A DNA stretch of 64,000 nucleotides from UBA2779 sp965232165 (GCA_965232165.1 CBDDOY010000001.1:1302001-1366000); one strand, 5' to 3'. Shown: positions 1 through 9,705, numbered from the stretch's first letter. The notes: generated by a model not told the origin, from the sequence alone. Program-made: numbers and translations.

Positions 1-88
1 GGGGTAAGGAAGTTTTAAATCGCAATCACCATTTGATGCAGGCCGAAGGAAAACATGGTTTCAACAGTCACCCCGCAGCCGCAAAGCC

Positions 89-128
89 GGATGAGGCATA
101 AGAAGCCCGGACTCCCCATGCCTCATCC
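89..128. terminator. Hairpin ahead of the ade-arcC pair
   Basis: An 11-bp perfect inverted repeat (GGATGAGGCAT at 89-99, ATGCCTCATCC at 118-128) surrounds an 18-nt loop. No long U-tract follows, so it may be a terminator of a gene lying left of the window or a simple palindromic repeat. An open frame ending in TAA at 16-18 is too short to name. Confidence 0.4.
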
Positions 129-475
129 TGTTAATTATTCATACCTCACACTTCACCCCCCTGGGGCAGGTACCCTAATGTATAACAAAGGTTGAGGCGC
201 TTATATCTGAAAGATGCTGAAACTGTATAGTCGTATTCTCTCCCACAGCCTTGTCATCCTTTACATACGCTTGCCTCCTCGTAAACTGCGCCCTGTCGTA
301 GTGTATTTGACTAACACCGTCAAGGAGAATTGAGGCTAAGTGCGTTAGCGCGAGCGGGATAACGCAGTGAAATTCATCGGCCTGTCTCTAAGAAAAGATG
401 AGGCAAGGCATCTTCGGTCTGTCCGCCTGATGTATTTTTGCACAAGTGTGATATAGTTCATCAAGAGGTATAATC
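129..475. other. Non-coding leader upstream of adenine deaminase
   Basis: No convincing coding frame is seen. A short hairpin at 341-366 (TGCGTTA / TAACGCA around a GC-rich loop) resembles a decayed integron-type or REP-like repeat. I looked for a purine riboswitch because the downstream gene handles adenine, but saw no recognisable conserved core. A Shine-Dalgarno-like AGAGG at about 464-468 serves the deaminase. Confidence 0.4.
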
Positions 476-2200
476 ATGAACCAGAAGCGATTCATCGATG
501 TTGCCGCAGGGCGTAAAAAGGCAGACTTGGTGTTCAAGAATGCCCGCATTGTCAATGTCTTTACCCGAGAGGTCGTTGACGGCAGCATCGCGGTAGAGCA
601 GGGAAAAATAGCCGGTATCGGCGCTTACCAGGGCAGAGTTGAAATTGACCTTAACGGCCAATATGCCGCTCCGGGACTGATCGACAGCCATGTGCACATA
701 GAATCCGCATTGGTATCCCCGGAGCAGTTTGCCTGCCTCGTGTTACCGCATGGCACCACCTCGGTGATTGCCGATCCCCATGAAATAGCCAATGTTTGCG
801 GTTTGGGCGGTATTCGCTACATGATAGACGCGGCCAGGGAAGTGCCCCTCGATGTCTATTACATGGTGCCCTCCTGTGTTCCGGCCACCCGGTTTGAAAA
901 TGCCGGCGCCGTACTGGACGCTGCGGCCATTGAGTCCATCATGGATCATCCGGACATACTCGGCCTGGGCGAAATGATGGATTACCCTTCGGTGGTGAAC
1001 GCCGAAGACGGCACCCTGGCCAAACTGTCAGCGGCTTTGGTAAGGCATAAGCTCATTGACGGACATGGCCCCATGTTAGAGGGCCGGCAGTTGACAGCCT
1101 ATGCTGCGGCGGGGGTTCAGACTGACCATGAATGTTCCACCCTTGAGGAGATGCGTGACCGGCTGAGACTCGGCATGCGTGTGCTGATCCGTGAAGGTTC
1201 GGCGGCGAAGAATCTCGCCGTGCTGGTAAAAGGAGTCGATGCCGATAATTCCCGGCGCTGTACGTTTTGCACCGATGACAAACAGCCGGAGGATATATTT
1301 AAGGATGGTCATATCGATTTCAATATCCGGCTGGCGGCAGCCAACGGTCTGGATCCCCTCACGGCGATACAGATGGCCACCATCAATGCCGCCGAGGGAT
1401 ATGGTTTGAAGGGCAAGGGAGCCATCGCACCGGGATACGATGCAGACCTGGTAATCCTGGAAAACCTGAATACCTTCGCTATCAAGGCTGTATACAAGCG
1501 GGGAAAAAAAGTTGCGGAAGACGGAATTCCTCTATTCCAGGTTTCTGCTCCCGACAGCGTCACGGTGCGCAATACGGTCAATTTGCCGTCCTTGAGCCTT
1601 TCTTCCTTCAAGCTTAAACTGACCAGTGACCTGGTCCATGTGATACATATTCATCCGGATACCTTGATTACCGAAAAGGCCATTCGCAGGGTAACAAGAA
1701 ACAAGGCGGGGTTTTTTGAGACCGAGCGCAAGCTGGATATCCGTAAGATCGCCGTTATCGAACGGCACCGGGGGAGCGGTAACATCGGTCTGGGACTGGT
1801 GGAAGGCTACGGTGTTACAAACGGTGCCGTTGGGCTGTCTATCGCCCATGATTCCCACAACTTGGTGATTGCCGGCGATAGCGATGAAGACATGAAATTA
1901 GCCGCAGAGGAATTGGGACGCATAGGCGGAGGTATCATCTTGGTGAAGGATGGCAGGGTGCTGGACACCCTTCCGCTTCCCATCGCCGGCCTGATGACGA
2001 ATGAAGCCGCCGAAAAGGTCAATAATGACTTGCAAAGGCTTAACCGCCGGGCCTATGATGAACTGTCAGTCAATCTTGGCATCGATCCGATAATGATGCT
2101 GTCATTTCTCACCCTTCCGGTTATTCCTGAGCTGAAAATAACAGATAAGGGTCTCTTTGATGTGATAGCCTTTGATTTCATCGATATAAATACAGCATAA
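476..2200 (+). CDS. ade: Adenine deaminase
   Basis: This enzyme hydrolyses adenine to hypoxanthine and ammonia in purine salvage or catabolism, in the cytoplasm. The 574-residue length is normal for the bacterial amidohydrolase-type Ade family. Visible motifs are the metal-binding HVHIES (residues 72-77), DPHE (100-103), DGHGP (195-199), QTDHE (215-219) and TDDKQPED (266-273), followed by the family's C-terminal region. The start has AGAGG seven bases upstream. The carbamate kinase gene follows after 12 bp, so the two are probably cotranscribed, fitting a scheme in which purine nitrogen is degraded to carbamoyl phosphate and ATP. No frameshift or truncation is seen. Confidence 0.95.
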   Translation: MNQKRFIDVAAGRKKADLVFKNARIVNVFTREVVDGSIAVEQGKIAGIGAYQGRVEIDLNGQYAAPGLIDSHVHIESALVSPEQFACLVLPHGTTSVIADPHEIANVCGLGGIRYMIDAAREVPLDVYYMVPSCVPATRFENAGAVLDAAAIESIMDHPDILGLGEMMDYPSVVNAEDGTLAKLSAALVRHKLIDGHGPMLEGRQLTAYAAAGVQTDHECSTLEEMRDRLRLGMRVLIREGSAAKNLAVLVKGVDADNSRRCTFCTDDKQPEDIFKDGHIDFNIRLAAANGLDPLTAIQMATINAAEGYGLKGKGAIAPGYDADLVILENLNTFAIKAVYKRGKKVAEDGIPLFQVSAPDSVTVRNTVNLPSLSLSSFKLKLTSDLVHVIHIHPDTLITEKAIRRVTRNKAGFFETERKLDIRKIAVIERHRGSGNIGLGLVEGYGVTNGAVGLSIAHDSHNLVIAGDSDEDMKLAAEELGRIGGGIILVKDGRVLDTLPLPIAGLMTNEAAEKVNNDLQRLNRRAYDELSVNLGIDPIMMLSFLTLPVIPELKITDKGLFDVIAFDFIDINTA

Positions 2201-2212
2201 AGGAGTTTGGGC

Positions 2213-3154
2213 ATGGCTGAAACCATTGTTGTTGCCATTGGCGGCAATTCCCTCATCACTGACTCTGCACACATAACGGTGCATGATCAATACAATGCGG
2301 TTGTTCTCACCGTAGAAAATTTATGTCCGCTGTTCACTTCGGATAACAAGATAGCCATCGTGCACGGGAATGGTCCCCAGGTGGGCTTCATTTTGCGACG
2401 GTCGGAAATCGCCAGGTCAGAGCTTCACATGGTGCCCCTGGACTCTTGTGTCGCCGATACCGAAGGCGCCATCGGCTATGGAATCCAGATGGCAATCAGA
2501 AATGCTCTTCACAAGAGAGGGAGGGCACGGCAAGTCGCCACAGTGGTTACCGAGGTGCTGGTTGATGTCAACGATTCGGCCTTTGCCGATCCGACTAAAC
2601 CCATTGGCTCATTCATGAACGAAGAAGAGGCGAGGCGGCAGCAGGAGAAAGAAGGCTGGAACATCAGGGAGGATGCCGGGCGGGGCTGGCGTAGGGTGGT
2701 GCCTTCCCCCGTCCCTCAGGAGATCATCGAGATGCCCGTTATTCGGAAGCTGGTAGAAGACGGCACCATTACCATCGCTGTCGGCGGGGGCGGTATTCCG
2801 GTTATCAGGGACGGCGAAGGACTGTTTAGCGGTGTCGAGGCGGTGATAGACAAGGATCTGGCCGCCGCAATGATGGCCGTCGAGCTTAAGGCTGATAAGT
2901 TCATCATCTCAACCGCCGTGGAGAAAGTGTGCCTGAATTTCGGAAAACCGAATCAGCGGGAATTGCCGGTAATAACCGTTTCTGAAGCTAGGAAGTATAT
3001 TGAAGAAGGCCACTTTGCCAAGGGCAGCATGTTGCCGAAGGTAGAGGCGATGATGAATTTTGTCACCAGAAGCGGACGAATCGGCATCATAACCGATCCT
3101 GAGCATCTCGTCGCTTCTATGAGCGGAGGCGCCGGAACCCGTATCATACCGTAA
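2213..3154 (+). CDS. arcC: Carbamate kinase
   Basis: This amino acid kinase-family enzyme converts carbamoyl phosphate and ADP to ATP, ammonia and CO2. The 313-residue product shows AIGGNSL near the N-terminus, HGNGPQVG (the carbamate kinase phosphate-binding signature), a central GGGGIPV loop and a C-terminal GTRI. I chose the ATG at 2213 because GGAG at 2202-2205 sits seven bases upstream; a TTG two codons earlier is less well placed. It directly follows ade. The closest functional analogy is yqeA in the E. coli ygeW-ssnA-hydA-yqeA purine region, and a YgeW homologue lies at 36106-37290, so a fermentative purine/allantoin-type route is plausible. Confidence 0.93.
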   Translation: MAETIVVAIGGNSLITDSAHITVHDQYNAVVLTVENLCPLFTSDNKIAIVHGNGPQVGFILRRSEIARSELHMVPLDSCVADTEGAIGYGIQMAIRNALHKRGRARQVATVVTEVLVDVNDSAFADPTKPIGSFMNEEEARRQQEKEGWNIREDAGRGWRRVVPSPVPQEIIEMPVIRKLVEDGTITIAVGGGGIPVIRDGEGLFSGVEAVIDKDLAAAMMAVELKADKFIISTAVEKVCLNFGKPNQRELPVITVSEARKYIEEGHFAKGSMLPKVEAMMNFVTRSGRIGIITDPEHLVASMSGGAGTRIIP

Positions 3155-3389
3155 ACAGAGGCTGCTCACATTCGAGCCAAAGGCGGCGGGTGGGGCAGAA
3201 ACTAAATAGGGCGAATTCTTCATATCTCAGCGTATTGATTATGAAGGGTTCCCCACATTGTCAAAAAAATACTCCATTCAGCTTCCTTCAAGCCTCACAC
3301 CGCAAGAGGTCTGTATACCACCTTATGACGGCGTTTCATCGGGGTCTTCCAAAGGCGGTTCAAGGTCTTCAGGGCCGGGTTCATTCATC
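3155..3389. other. Intergenic, no gene recognised
   Basis: Several short frames exist but none has a ribosome-binding site or a recognisable domain. The stretch bridges the metabolic pair and the decayed integron region. Confidence 0.4.
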
Positions 3390-3868
3390 GGGCACCTCTA
3401 AACTCCCGCCAGATTCTTGACTCAAGATTTCCTGAAGCTGTTTTTTAGTGCCCTTGACATCGAATAGGGGGCTGCTGCAAATGCATTTTTTATTGTCGTC
3501 CTTGTCTTTTATCTGAGTATAGATTGTTCTTGATTCGTTCGTTAGAGCTATAATTGCTGCTGGAGACAAAGCATTGAATGTAGTCATTGGTATATCGGAC
3601 ACTTCCCCAACCTGATTTAATAAACAGAAATGACCATCGAGAAAATAATAACTATCCAGATCGATATATTTTTCAACTGCGGCAATTAATAAAGCCTGAT
3701 TTCTATTAATATCTTTGATCTTTTTATCTGATGGAATCCAAGATTTGATACGATTTTAATCAGTTTACAGCAGGGCAACTTTTAATACTCAAGAAATCTG
3801 ACATTTTCGCTCATGAAGTTGACTTACCAACCCCATGGATACCGTCCCAATAAAAGTAATTTTACGTG
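3381..3868 (-). pseudogene. P-loop nucleoside-kinase-like ATPase remnant
   Basis: Read on the - strand, a Walker A motif GIHGVGKST (about 3820-3846) is followed after frameshifts by WIPSDKKIKDINRNQALL, then YYFLDGHFCLLN and PMTTFNALSPAAIIALT. This order of segments matches small bacterial AAA/adenylate-kinase-like ATP-binding proteins often carried on accessory islands. The region between Walker A and the second block contains stops, and the C-terminus runs into a MITE and a foreign 26-bp segment. It lies next to the TIR-kinase gene and an attC-like site, so it was probably a cassette. Confidence 0.6.
3390..3453. repeat. MITE, internally deleted copy (64 bp)
   Basis: The left end GGGCACCTCTAAA and the right end GTTTTTTAGTGCCC of the window's MITE family are only 64 bp apart. 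The middle keeps pieces of the full element (TTCTTGACTC, then TTTCCTGAAGCTG), so this is a deletion derivative. It truncates the kinase remnant on the - strand. Confidence 0.65.
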
Positions 3869-3894
3869 TTATTGTTATTTTATCGCTAACGTTG

Positions 3895-3951
3895 AAATAA
3901 CCTATGAATATTTCAGTGGTCGGTTTTTGTCCGCTGAAATATGTGTTATCT
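3895..3951 (-). repeat. Possible attC site after the TIR-kinase gene
   Basis: On the - strand the segment begins AGATAAC and ends GTTATTT, enclosing an imperfect hairpin (ATATTTCAG..., ...CTGAAATAT) of about 57 bp. Position (just after a gene stop, in the same direction as other cassettes) and near-complementary outer boxes suggest attC. The stem is AT-rich and the cores are imperfect, so it could instead be a terminator. Confidence 0.4.
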
Positions 3952-4001
3952 CTCTTCTTCGAACTTCCGGATCATGTACGACTGTGTGCAGGTCTGAACG
4001 G

Positions 4002-5033
4002 TTACTTCAGGTATTGACTCATCACCTCGATCAGTGTCCCCAAAGATCGATCGAAGGGCACATCATCAGAGTTCTCTATCCGAATCTGGAAGATACGATT
4101 AATGATCTCTTTGTTCTCGGAAAGGTACTTCAGATCTTTTGCGAGTTCTATCTGTCTGCTTCGCAAGTCATCCACGTGGCGCCTCTTTAGACGACCGCGA
4201 AGTACGTTTTCGGGTGCTGTAATCAAGATCGGTATTACGAGTAGCCTCTGATGATTGAGCTTGGAAATGAAGCTAAGTGTTTCAGAAAGCATAGTGGCTA
4301 TGCACACATATGCCTGTCCTGACGGCGGGATGCCTGCTATGTTTTCAATACCGTACGTGTTTCCGTACTTCTCGTACTTCCAGACTATGTCTCCAGCCGC
4401 GTACAACTCCTCGATCGTTTTGTAATCGCGGAACTTGTAGTAGGTGGCCTCGCCTCCCTTTTCACCCGATCGCGGAGAACGCGTTGTGTATTTGTTAATC
4501 ACCTGAACATGCTTTCCGGCACTCGTTAACTTGGATTGGGCACTAGTGAGAAGGGCATCCTTGCCTGCCGAGGTGAGGCCTGCAAGAACGAACACCCTGT
4601 CCACTTCCCCTGATTCTGGGTGCGGTTCTTGGAACTGGTCCCCTGACACAGCATCGCTCAAATAGCGGATTCCTGCATCAAAGCTATGTTGGTCAGACAG
4701 ATCAACATAGACCTTACCCAGAATAATCGGAGGAATGTCACACTTCTTGACCAAAACGGGAATGACAAATCTCTTAGATCGTCTGAGTCCTTCTGCGATG
4801 GCCGCATTGATTTCCAGTTTGACCGACTCCGACTCGATTGCCGCTGGAGTCAGGAGCACGACGAAGTAGTCTGAATTTCTTATGCCGGAGCCAATTCTCT
4901 CGAACATCCAGTGACCGGCCTTCAGCTCTGATTGGTCAAACCAGACACTTACGCCACCCTCGGTAAGATATTTCTTCACGGTCTGGGCAACTGCCTTGTC
5001 TTCGTGAGCGTAGCTTATGAAAACATTGCTCAT
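4002..5033 (-). CDS. TIR domain-guanylate kinase-like fusion protein
   Basis: Residues 1 to about 130 are a TIR domain: FISYAHED at 5-12, and KLE with Glu74 at the place of the catalytic glutamate of NAD-cleaving TIRs. From about 146 a P-loop kinase domain follows, with VFVLAGLTSAGKDALL (Walker A) and YTTRSPRSGE (182-191), then YGNTYGI; these are guanylate-kinase-like GMP-binding segments. I infer a TIR effector fused to a nucleotide-binding or kinase module, possibly an antiphage sensor-effector. The start has AAGGAGG nine bases upstream, and a 25-codon ORF ends in a 4-base ATGA overlap with it. It lies in the decayed integron next to defence cassettes. Confidence 0.85.
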   Translation of the reverse strand: MSNVFISYAHEDKAVAQTVKKYLTEGGVSVWFDQSELKAGHWMFERIGSGIRNSDYFVVLLTPAAIESESVKLEINAAIAEGLRRSKRFVIPVLVKKCDIPPIILGKVYVDLSDQHSFDAGIRYLSDAVSGDQFQEPHPESGEVDRVFVLAGLTSAGKDALLTSAQSKLTSAGKHVQVINKYTTRSPRSGEKGGEATYYKFRDYKTIEELYAAGDIVWKYEKYGNTYGIENIAGIPPSGQAYVCIATMLSETLSFISKLNHQRLLVIPILITAPENVLRGRLKRRHVDDLRSRQIELAKDLKYLSENKEIINRIFQIRIENSDDVPFDRSLGTLIEVMSQYLK

Positions 5034-5107
5034 TGTCTGTCAGCCTCCTTATACGAATCAGCTTGAATGATCTGAAGATCATCACGCACTGTGACTTTTT
5101 TCGGCAT
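5030..5107 (-). CDS. 25-codon leader or remnant ORF coupled to the TIR gene
   Basis: ATG at 5107 is preceded by GGAGG; the frame reads MPKKVTVRDDLQIIQ... and ends with TGA overlapping the ATG of the TIR-kinase gene (ATGA). This suggests translational coupling. It may be a true leader peptide or the truncated N-terminus of a larger former gene; no function is assigned. Confidence 0.45.
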   Translation of the reverse strand: MPKKVTVRDDLQIIQADSYKEADRQ

Positions 5108-5200
5108 GTCTGTCTATTCCCTCCAAGCCTAGCAGTTAATTAGACGGAAATATTGAATAATACACTACACACAATTATTGAATAGTGCAATACCCACACT

Positions 5201-6552
5201 GATAGTGTCCAGTATAGTTCGCAATTTTCTTTCAAGAAGCCATCGAATTCTTCCATCAGGCAGCCTGTTCCAATTTAAGTCTTTGTTCATCTATCGCTTT
5301 TTCACTAATATACCGTTTCCCAGAAGCCCAGTCTTCAGAGCATTCTATCAAATAGCAACAGATTAATCTGAGATATGATTCAATACTGGGAAATATTCCA
5401 ACGACCCGGGACCTCCGGCGGATTTCTCGATTCAGCCGCTCTAATTGATTGGCTGATGATGTCTTTCTACTGTCTATTTCCGAGAATTCAAAGAATTGGA
5501 CAGAGTCTTCAAGTCCCTCCTCCAGGCAGTTCATCGATTTGGGAAACTGCTCCTCAAATTCGTCTATAATTCTATTGGCATATTCACGGGCTGAATGTGA
5601 ATCCGGCTGATTCCATATCTGTTTAATGCGGCCTGCCAGATACTTCTTATCACGAGCCGGTACATGGGAGAGGATATTCCTCATGAAATGGATCTTGCAC
5701 CGCTGCCGGGAACATCCGATGAGTTCTTTACGAATAGCTTCCTGAGGACCAGGATGAGCATCAGAGACGCATAACCAGGCTTTCCTGAATCCTCTCGCCT
5801 TTAGAGACCTGAACAGCCCGACATAAGTAGATTCAGCTTCTTCCGGCATAGGTTCTACTGCAAGGATCTCTTTATGTCCTTGTGAATTAACACCGGAAAC
5901 GACCATGACTGCCATATTCCGAACTCTCCCGGTTTCGCGTATCTTTTCATACAGTGCGTCTACCCAGATGACAGGGTATTCGGAATCGAGTGTACGGCAG
6001 CGGAATTCATCCGCCTGTTCATCAGGCCCTCTGTTAATTTCGGATACCTGACTGGCTGATATATTTTCGATCCCCGGACTCATGGCGAGCTTTTCAATCT
6101 TCCTGGTCGAAACCCCGTTGATGAACGCTTCTTGAACTGCCTGAATCAGAGCCTGTCCGGATCTCTTCTTTTCAGTGACAAAGAAAGGAATATACCCGCC
6201 TTTTCTCAGCTTAGGGACCAGTAAATACAATGTTCCTAACCGGGTATCGAAACGGCGAGGTCTATATCCTTAAGAAATGTGTGGTCCTTCCTGTTGAATG
6301 AGAACCCTTTTTTGCACGGACTTTGTTCGCCGCTTCGATTTCCATAAGCTTCTCCGGCAGCCATTTCAATAAACTGAAAAGGGGATCCGGTTCCGTAATG
6401 AATTGGAGCAGCATGTTTTCCAGATTCCCATGCGGATATCATTGTTCTTAGCCGTCGTCTTCCTCCTTGTGGTTTTGATGGTTTGATACCATTCTGGAGA
6501 ATTCGATGGCTTCTTTCAATTATGTAAATTGCGAACTATACTGGACACTATC
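5201..6552 (-). mobile_element. IS256-family element, inactive
   Basis: Terminal inverted repeats of 27 bp beginning GATAGTGTCCAGTATAGTTC bound a 1352-bp element carrying one frameshifted Mutator-type transposase on the - strand. I see no matching direct repeat at the two flanks. It separates the type I restriction cassette from the TIR-kinase gene. Confidence 0.85.
5256..6414 (-). pseudogene. IS256-family transposase, frameshifted
   Basis: The N-terminal part (MLLQFITEPDPLF..., from 6414) breaks around 6262-6280, and the remainder continues in another frame from RPRRFDTRLGT through WVDALYEKIRE (first catalytic Asp), DAHPG (second) and the C-terminal NQLERLNREIRRRSRVVGIF (catalytic Glu region). 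The Mutator/IS256 DDE signatures are intact, so only the frameshift inactivates it. It differs from the two intact IS256-type transposases at 47-53 kb. Confidence 0.88.
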
Positions 6553-6911
6553 TTTTTGAGCTATATAGTCTTCATTACTCTGTTAGATTTTAACGATTTT
6601 GCCATCTCCTCCACAAACACTGCATTTTACAGTTTTCCTGACATTAGAATCTCAACCAGCAGATGTAAGGCAACTTGCACAACTCCAAGTACGTTTTTGA
6701 TTCGTAACCCTTCCGCACGCACCCTCTCCATCGCAAGGAAAAATTAGGGCCACAAAGGGCATCATAGCGAGAGTTGCTGAATACACTCTAATGCGATATG
6801 CAGCGATTGGATATCAGTATTCCAATATCAACTGAGTTGATTGATACACGTGTTGCCCTGACCGAGTGACGGAAAGCAGGACAGGATGCATGCTTGATTA
6901 CTCCGGCCTTG
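6553..6911. other. Degraded region between the IS and hsdS
   Basis: No intact gene. On the - strand short fragments with paired cysteines (TWSCASC, KCSVCGGDGK) hint at a decayed zinc-ribbon protein. The right part carries a 46-bp segment (6867-6912) shared with the integron-integrase remnant at 16954-16999, which encodes AGVIKHASCPAFRHS. Confidence 0.45.
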
Positions 6912-6912
6912 T
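6867..6912 (-). repeat. Integron-integrase fragment (46 bp)
   Basis: This matches 16954-16999 with one visible mismatch. In the relevant - strand frame it encodes KAGVIKHASCPAFRHS, resembling the box I/II region of integron integrases (FRHS). It abuts the hsdS stop, where GCTTAAC (6917-6911 on the - strand) looks like the first box of an attC, so the cassette end was fused to an integrase fragment by a rearrangement. Confidence 0.6.
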
Positions 6913-8276
6913 TAAGCATTGGCCGCCTCTTGATTTTGTTTATCAAAAGAATGGGAAAAGGCTTCCCGTAACACCGCCTGCATTAGTTGTTCGGCGTGGG
7001 TTTGATTGGTGGTTATCTGAGTTTCAAGTTGATCGCATAGGGTGAAGAGTTTTTCGACTTTGGTGACGATGGCTTTTTGTTCTTCTAGTGGCGGTACAGG
7101 AGTAGCGTGCGCAATAACATCTCTTACATTCACATGGGGTGAAGTAGAGCCGAGGGTTTTTTCTGTTATATCCCTGTATGTCTTTGGTGCATTTAAGAAG
7201 CAAACTGCGTACTGCGAAAACACCTGGTTCAAAAAGCGCAGCAACATTACTCTTTGCCCGAGGCATACCGGCGTATCGATATCAATCAATCCTGCAATTC
7301 CCAAGCGACCGCCCTCTCGAATATATACCAAGTCGTTTTTTTTAGGTGTAAAACGCCTGATCCTCTTTTCGTATTCTTCTCGCGAAACCCGTCTAATTGT
7401 CCCTACTAACAAACCATTTTCTGTTACGTCTGACGCACGTAAACAATAAAAACCAGTATCCTGATATGTAGGAGTATCGTGGGGGCAATCCACATTCTGT
7501 ATTGCAAATTCCCGCATTCGACACCACATCCACCCCTCAGGCAAAACAAACGGTTTTTCTTTTTCACTGATTGGCAGTAATGGTTTTTGTTTTTTGATTT
7601 TTCTGTCTTTGATCAGTTTGGCTTTTTCTGCCTGAATGCGGGCCAGCAGTTCACTGGCTGGCTCAACATCAGGGTTGTGCTGCCGCCAGTCGGCGGTGAG
7701 TTTGCCTTCGATGGCTTCCTGTAAAATCTGCTGCCGGAATTTCTTCAGAAGGGTTTGCTGGTGGGTGAGTTCGGTTACGACTCCATGCCTATTTCGTTTA
7801 ACAGCATCAATCTTATCAACAAAATGTTGCTGTTTTGATGTTACAGGAAAGATAAGCTGCAAATCCAGCATCATGCTTTCTTTGATTCGTACCCTTCCCA
7901 TGCCTTTAGTTAATTGTTTCAACTTCCATTGAAATTCATGCATCCAGATTAAATCCAATAGGATTTTCGGATGTATCTGTTCTCTGTCAATTTGAAAACT
8001 TGGCATTTCATTGGTAATGAGGGCGTTATTTAATTCTTCAGGCACTATCCCGAAAGCACCGGTATGAACAGACAGACGAGAATAAATAAAATCACCAGCT
8101 TTAGTCACATATCCTTTTTTCGCCCTTATTAAACCGCCCCTCTTTTTTTCACGTAACTTAACTTCACCCTTGTTTGTTATGGTGACGAGGGAATATTCAA
8201 GTTCTGGTTGAATAACAACCTGCTCTTTTCTTTGAGTGAGCAGGTCCCCTAACTTTTTTTCTTTCCAGTACCCCAT
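6912..8276 (-). CDS. hsdS: Type I restriction-modification specificity subunit
   Basis: This 454-residue protein has two target-recognition domains, each followed by a conserved helical spacer. The first spacer holds LTHQQTLLKKFRQQILQ and leads to GKLTADWR; the second ends PPLEEQKAIVTKVEKLF with a helix toward the C-terminus. HsdS selects the DNA sequence recognised by the HsdM/HsdR complex. Its ATG overlaps the hsdM stop (TAATG), so translation is coupled. The stop lies in a GCTTAAC box that looks like the start of a damaged attC. The protein appears intact. Confidence 0.93.
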   Translation of the reverse strand: MGYWKEKKLGDLLTQRKEQVVIQPELEYSLVTITNKGEVKLREKKRGGLIRAKKGYVTKAGDFIYSRLSVHTGAFGIVPEELNNALITNEMPSFQIDREQIHPKILLDLIWMHEFQWKLKQLTKGMGRVRIKESMMLDLQLIFPVTSKQQHFVDKIDAVKRNRHGVVTELTHQQTLLKKFRQQILQEAIEGKLTADWRQHNPDVEPASELLARIQAEKAKLIKDRKIKKQKPLLPISEKEKPFVLPEGWMWCRMREFAIQNVDCPHDTPTYQDTGFYCLRASDVTENGLLVGTIRRVSREEYEKRIRRFTPKKNDLVYIREGGRLGIAGLIDIDTPVCLGQRVMLLRFLNQVFSQYAVCFLNAPKTYRDITEKTLGSTSPHVNVRDVIAHATPVPPLEEQKAIVTKVEKLFTLCDQLETQITTNQTHAEQLMQAVLREAFSHSFDKQNQEAANA

Positions 8277-9700
8277 TATACCAACTCCTTCTTAAGCTGT
8301 TCCAATAGCTGATCTCCTTTGGCAAAGGACTGCTGCAACATATCCAATAATTCAGAACTGCTATATTGCCTTTCTTCTTCTGGTTGGTGTGGGTTTTTGA
8401 TATCAAGATTATAGCCATTTCCCTTGATGGTTTTCATATCAACCTGCCATGCCTGTTCGCTTTCCTCCCGTTTATTCCACCACTTTTTGAGCTGATCAAA
8501 CTCGGCAGACTGGATGGGCTTGGTCTTGGAATAAGCCTTGTATCCCCCTGGTAGTTTATGTTCCCAATACCAGACATTTTGGGTTGATTCGCCTTTGGTG
8601 AAGAATAAAAGATTGGTTGCCACCGATGCGTAGGGTTGGAAGACTGAATTGGGTAGCCGGATAATGGTGTGGAGGTTACAGTCTTCCAGCAGTTTTTGGC
8701 GGATACGCTGCTTTACGCCATCACCGGTCAGTGAACCATCGGGTAATACAATGGCTGCTCTGCCGCCATTTTTTAGCAGATGAATCATAAGGATTAAAAA
8801 CAGGTCTGCCGATTCCTTGGTGCGGTAGGTCTGGGGGAAGTTATTCTCGTTGTTGTTGGAAACCACCCCGCCGAAAGGCGGATTGGTAAGGATAACATCA
8901 ACCCGGTCTTTTTGGCGGTATTCGGTCAGGGGTTTTGCCAGTGAATCGCCATACTTGATATTGGGCAGATTAATATCATGGAGAATTAGATTGGTATTAC
9001 CGAGCAAATAAGGCAGCGGCTTGTATTCCCAGCCCATGACATTGCTCTGGATAGCATCCCGTTCTGCCACGGATGAAGCTTTGGCCTTAAGATGTTCCAT
9101 TGCGGCAGTGAGAAAGCCGCCCGTGCCACAGGCCGGATCAAGCACCTTTTCACCTGTTATGGGGGCAGTAAGTTCGGTCAGCAGTTCAGTGATGGCACGA
9201 GGGGTGTAAAATTCACCCAATGTGCCGGCACTTTGCAGTTCACTTAAAAAGGTCTCATAAATCTGGCCGAATACCTGCTTATCTTTGGAGTTGTTAAAGT
9301 CAATTTCGTTGAGTTTGTTAATGACCTGCCGCAGGTGAATACCTGATTTCATGTAATTGTAGTTGCCTGCAAAGACTTCATGTACCAGTACGGCACGTTT
9401 GTTACCGGCGGAAAGATCGACATTTGCCAGAGTTGGGAAAAGTTTTTGATCGACAAAGGCGAGTAATTCATCACCGGTCATGCCTTCGTCATTTCCGGCC
9501 CATTCATCCCAATGCAGTTTAGCGGGGATGGGGGAATCATAGTTGTCCTGCAATAACTCCAATTCTTTGTCTTTATCGCTGAATATTTTTAGAAAAAGCA
9601 TCCAGCCTAATTGCAGGATACGCAGTTCATCACTGCCGGTTCCTGTGTCCTGGCGCATGATGTTTCTTGCTGATTTCACGATACTGCTGATATTTGCCAT
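8276..9700 (-). CDS. hsdM: Type I restriction-modification DNA methyltransferase
   Basis: N6-adenine methyltransferase subunit of a type I system, 474 residues. The N-terminal helical domain is followed by GEFYTPRAITELL, the SAM-binding motif LDPACGTGGFL and the catalytic NPPFGG. It partners HsdS for modification and HsdR for restriction. It lies 5 bp downstream of hsdR and overlaps hsdS by one base, making an hsdR-hsdM-hsdS operon on the - strand. No damage is visible. Confidence 0.95.
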   Translation of the reverse strand: MANISSIVKSARNIMRQDTGTGSDELRILQLGWMLFLKIFSDKDKELELLQDNYDSPIPAKLHWDEWAGNDEGMTGDELLAFVDQKLFPTLANVDLSAGNKRAVLVHEVFAGNYNYMKSGIHLRQVINKLNEIDFNNSKDKQVFGQIYETFLSELQSAGTLGEFYTPRAITELLTELTAPITGEKVLDPACGTGGFLTAAMEHLKAKASSVAERDAIQSNVMGWEYKPLPYLLGNTNLILHDINLPNIKYGDSLAKPLTEYRQKDRVDVILTNPPFGGVVSNNNENNFPQTYRTKESADLFLILMIHLLKNGGRAAIVLPDGSLTGDGVKQRIRQKLLEDCNLHTIIRLPNSVFQPYASVATNLLFFTKGESTQNVWYWEHKLPGGYKAYSKTKPIQSAEFDQLKKWWNKREESEQAWQVDMKTIKGNGYNLDIKNPHQPEEERQYSSSELLDMLQQSFAKGDQLLEQLKKELV

Positions 9701-9705
9701 GTTGT

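Noticed and set aside
129..475. Purine riboswitch upstream of adenine deaminase
   Set aside because: I could not find the conserved junction core or the expected paired loops.
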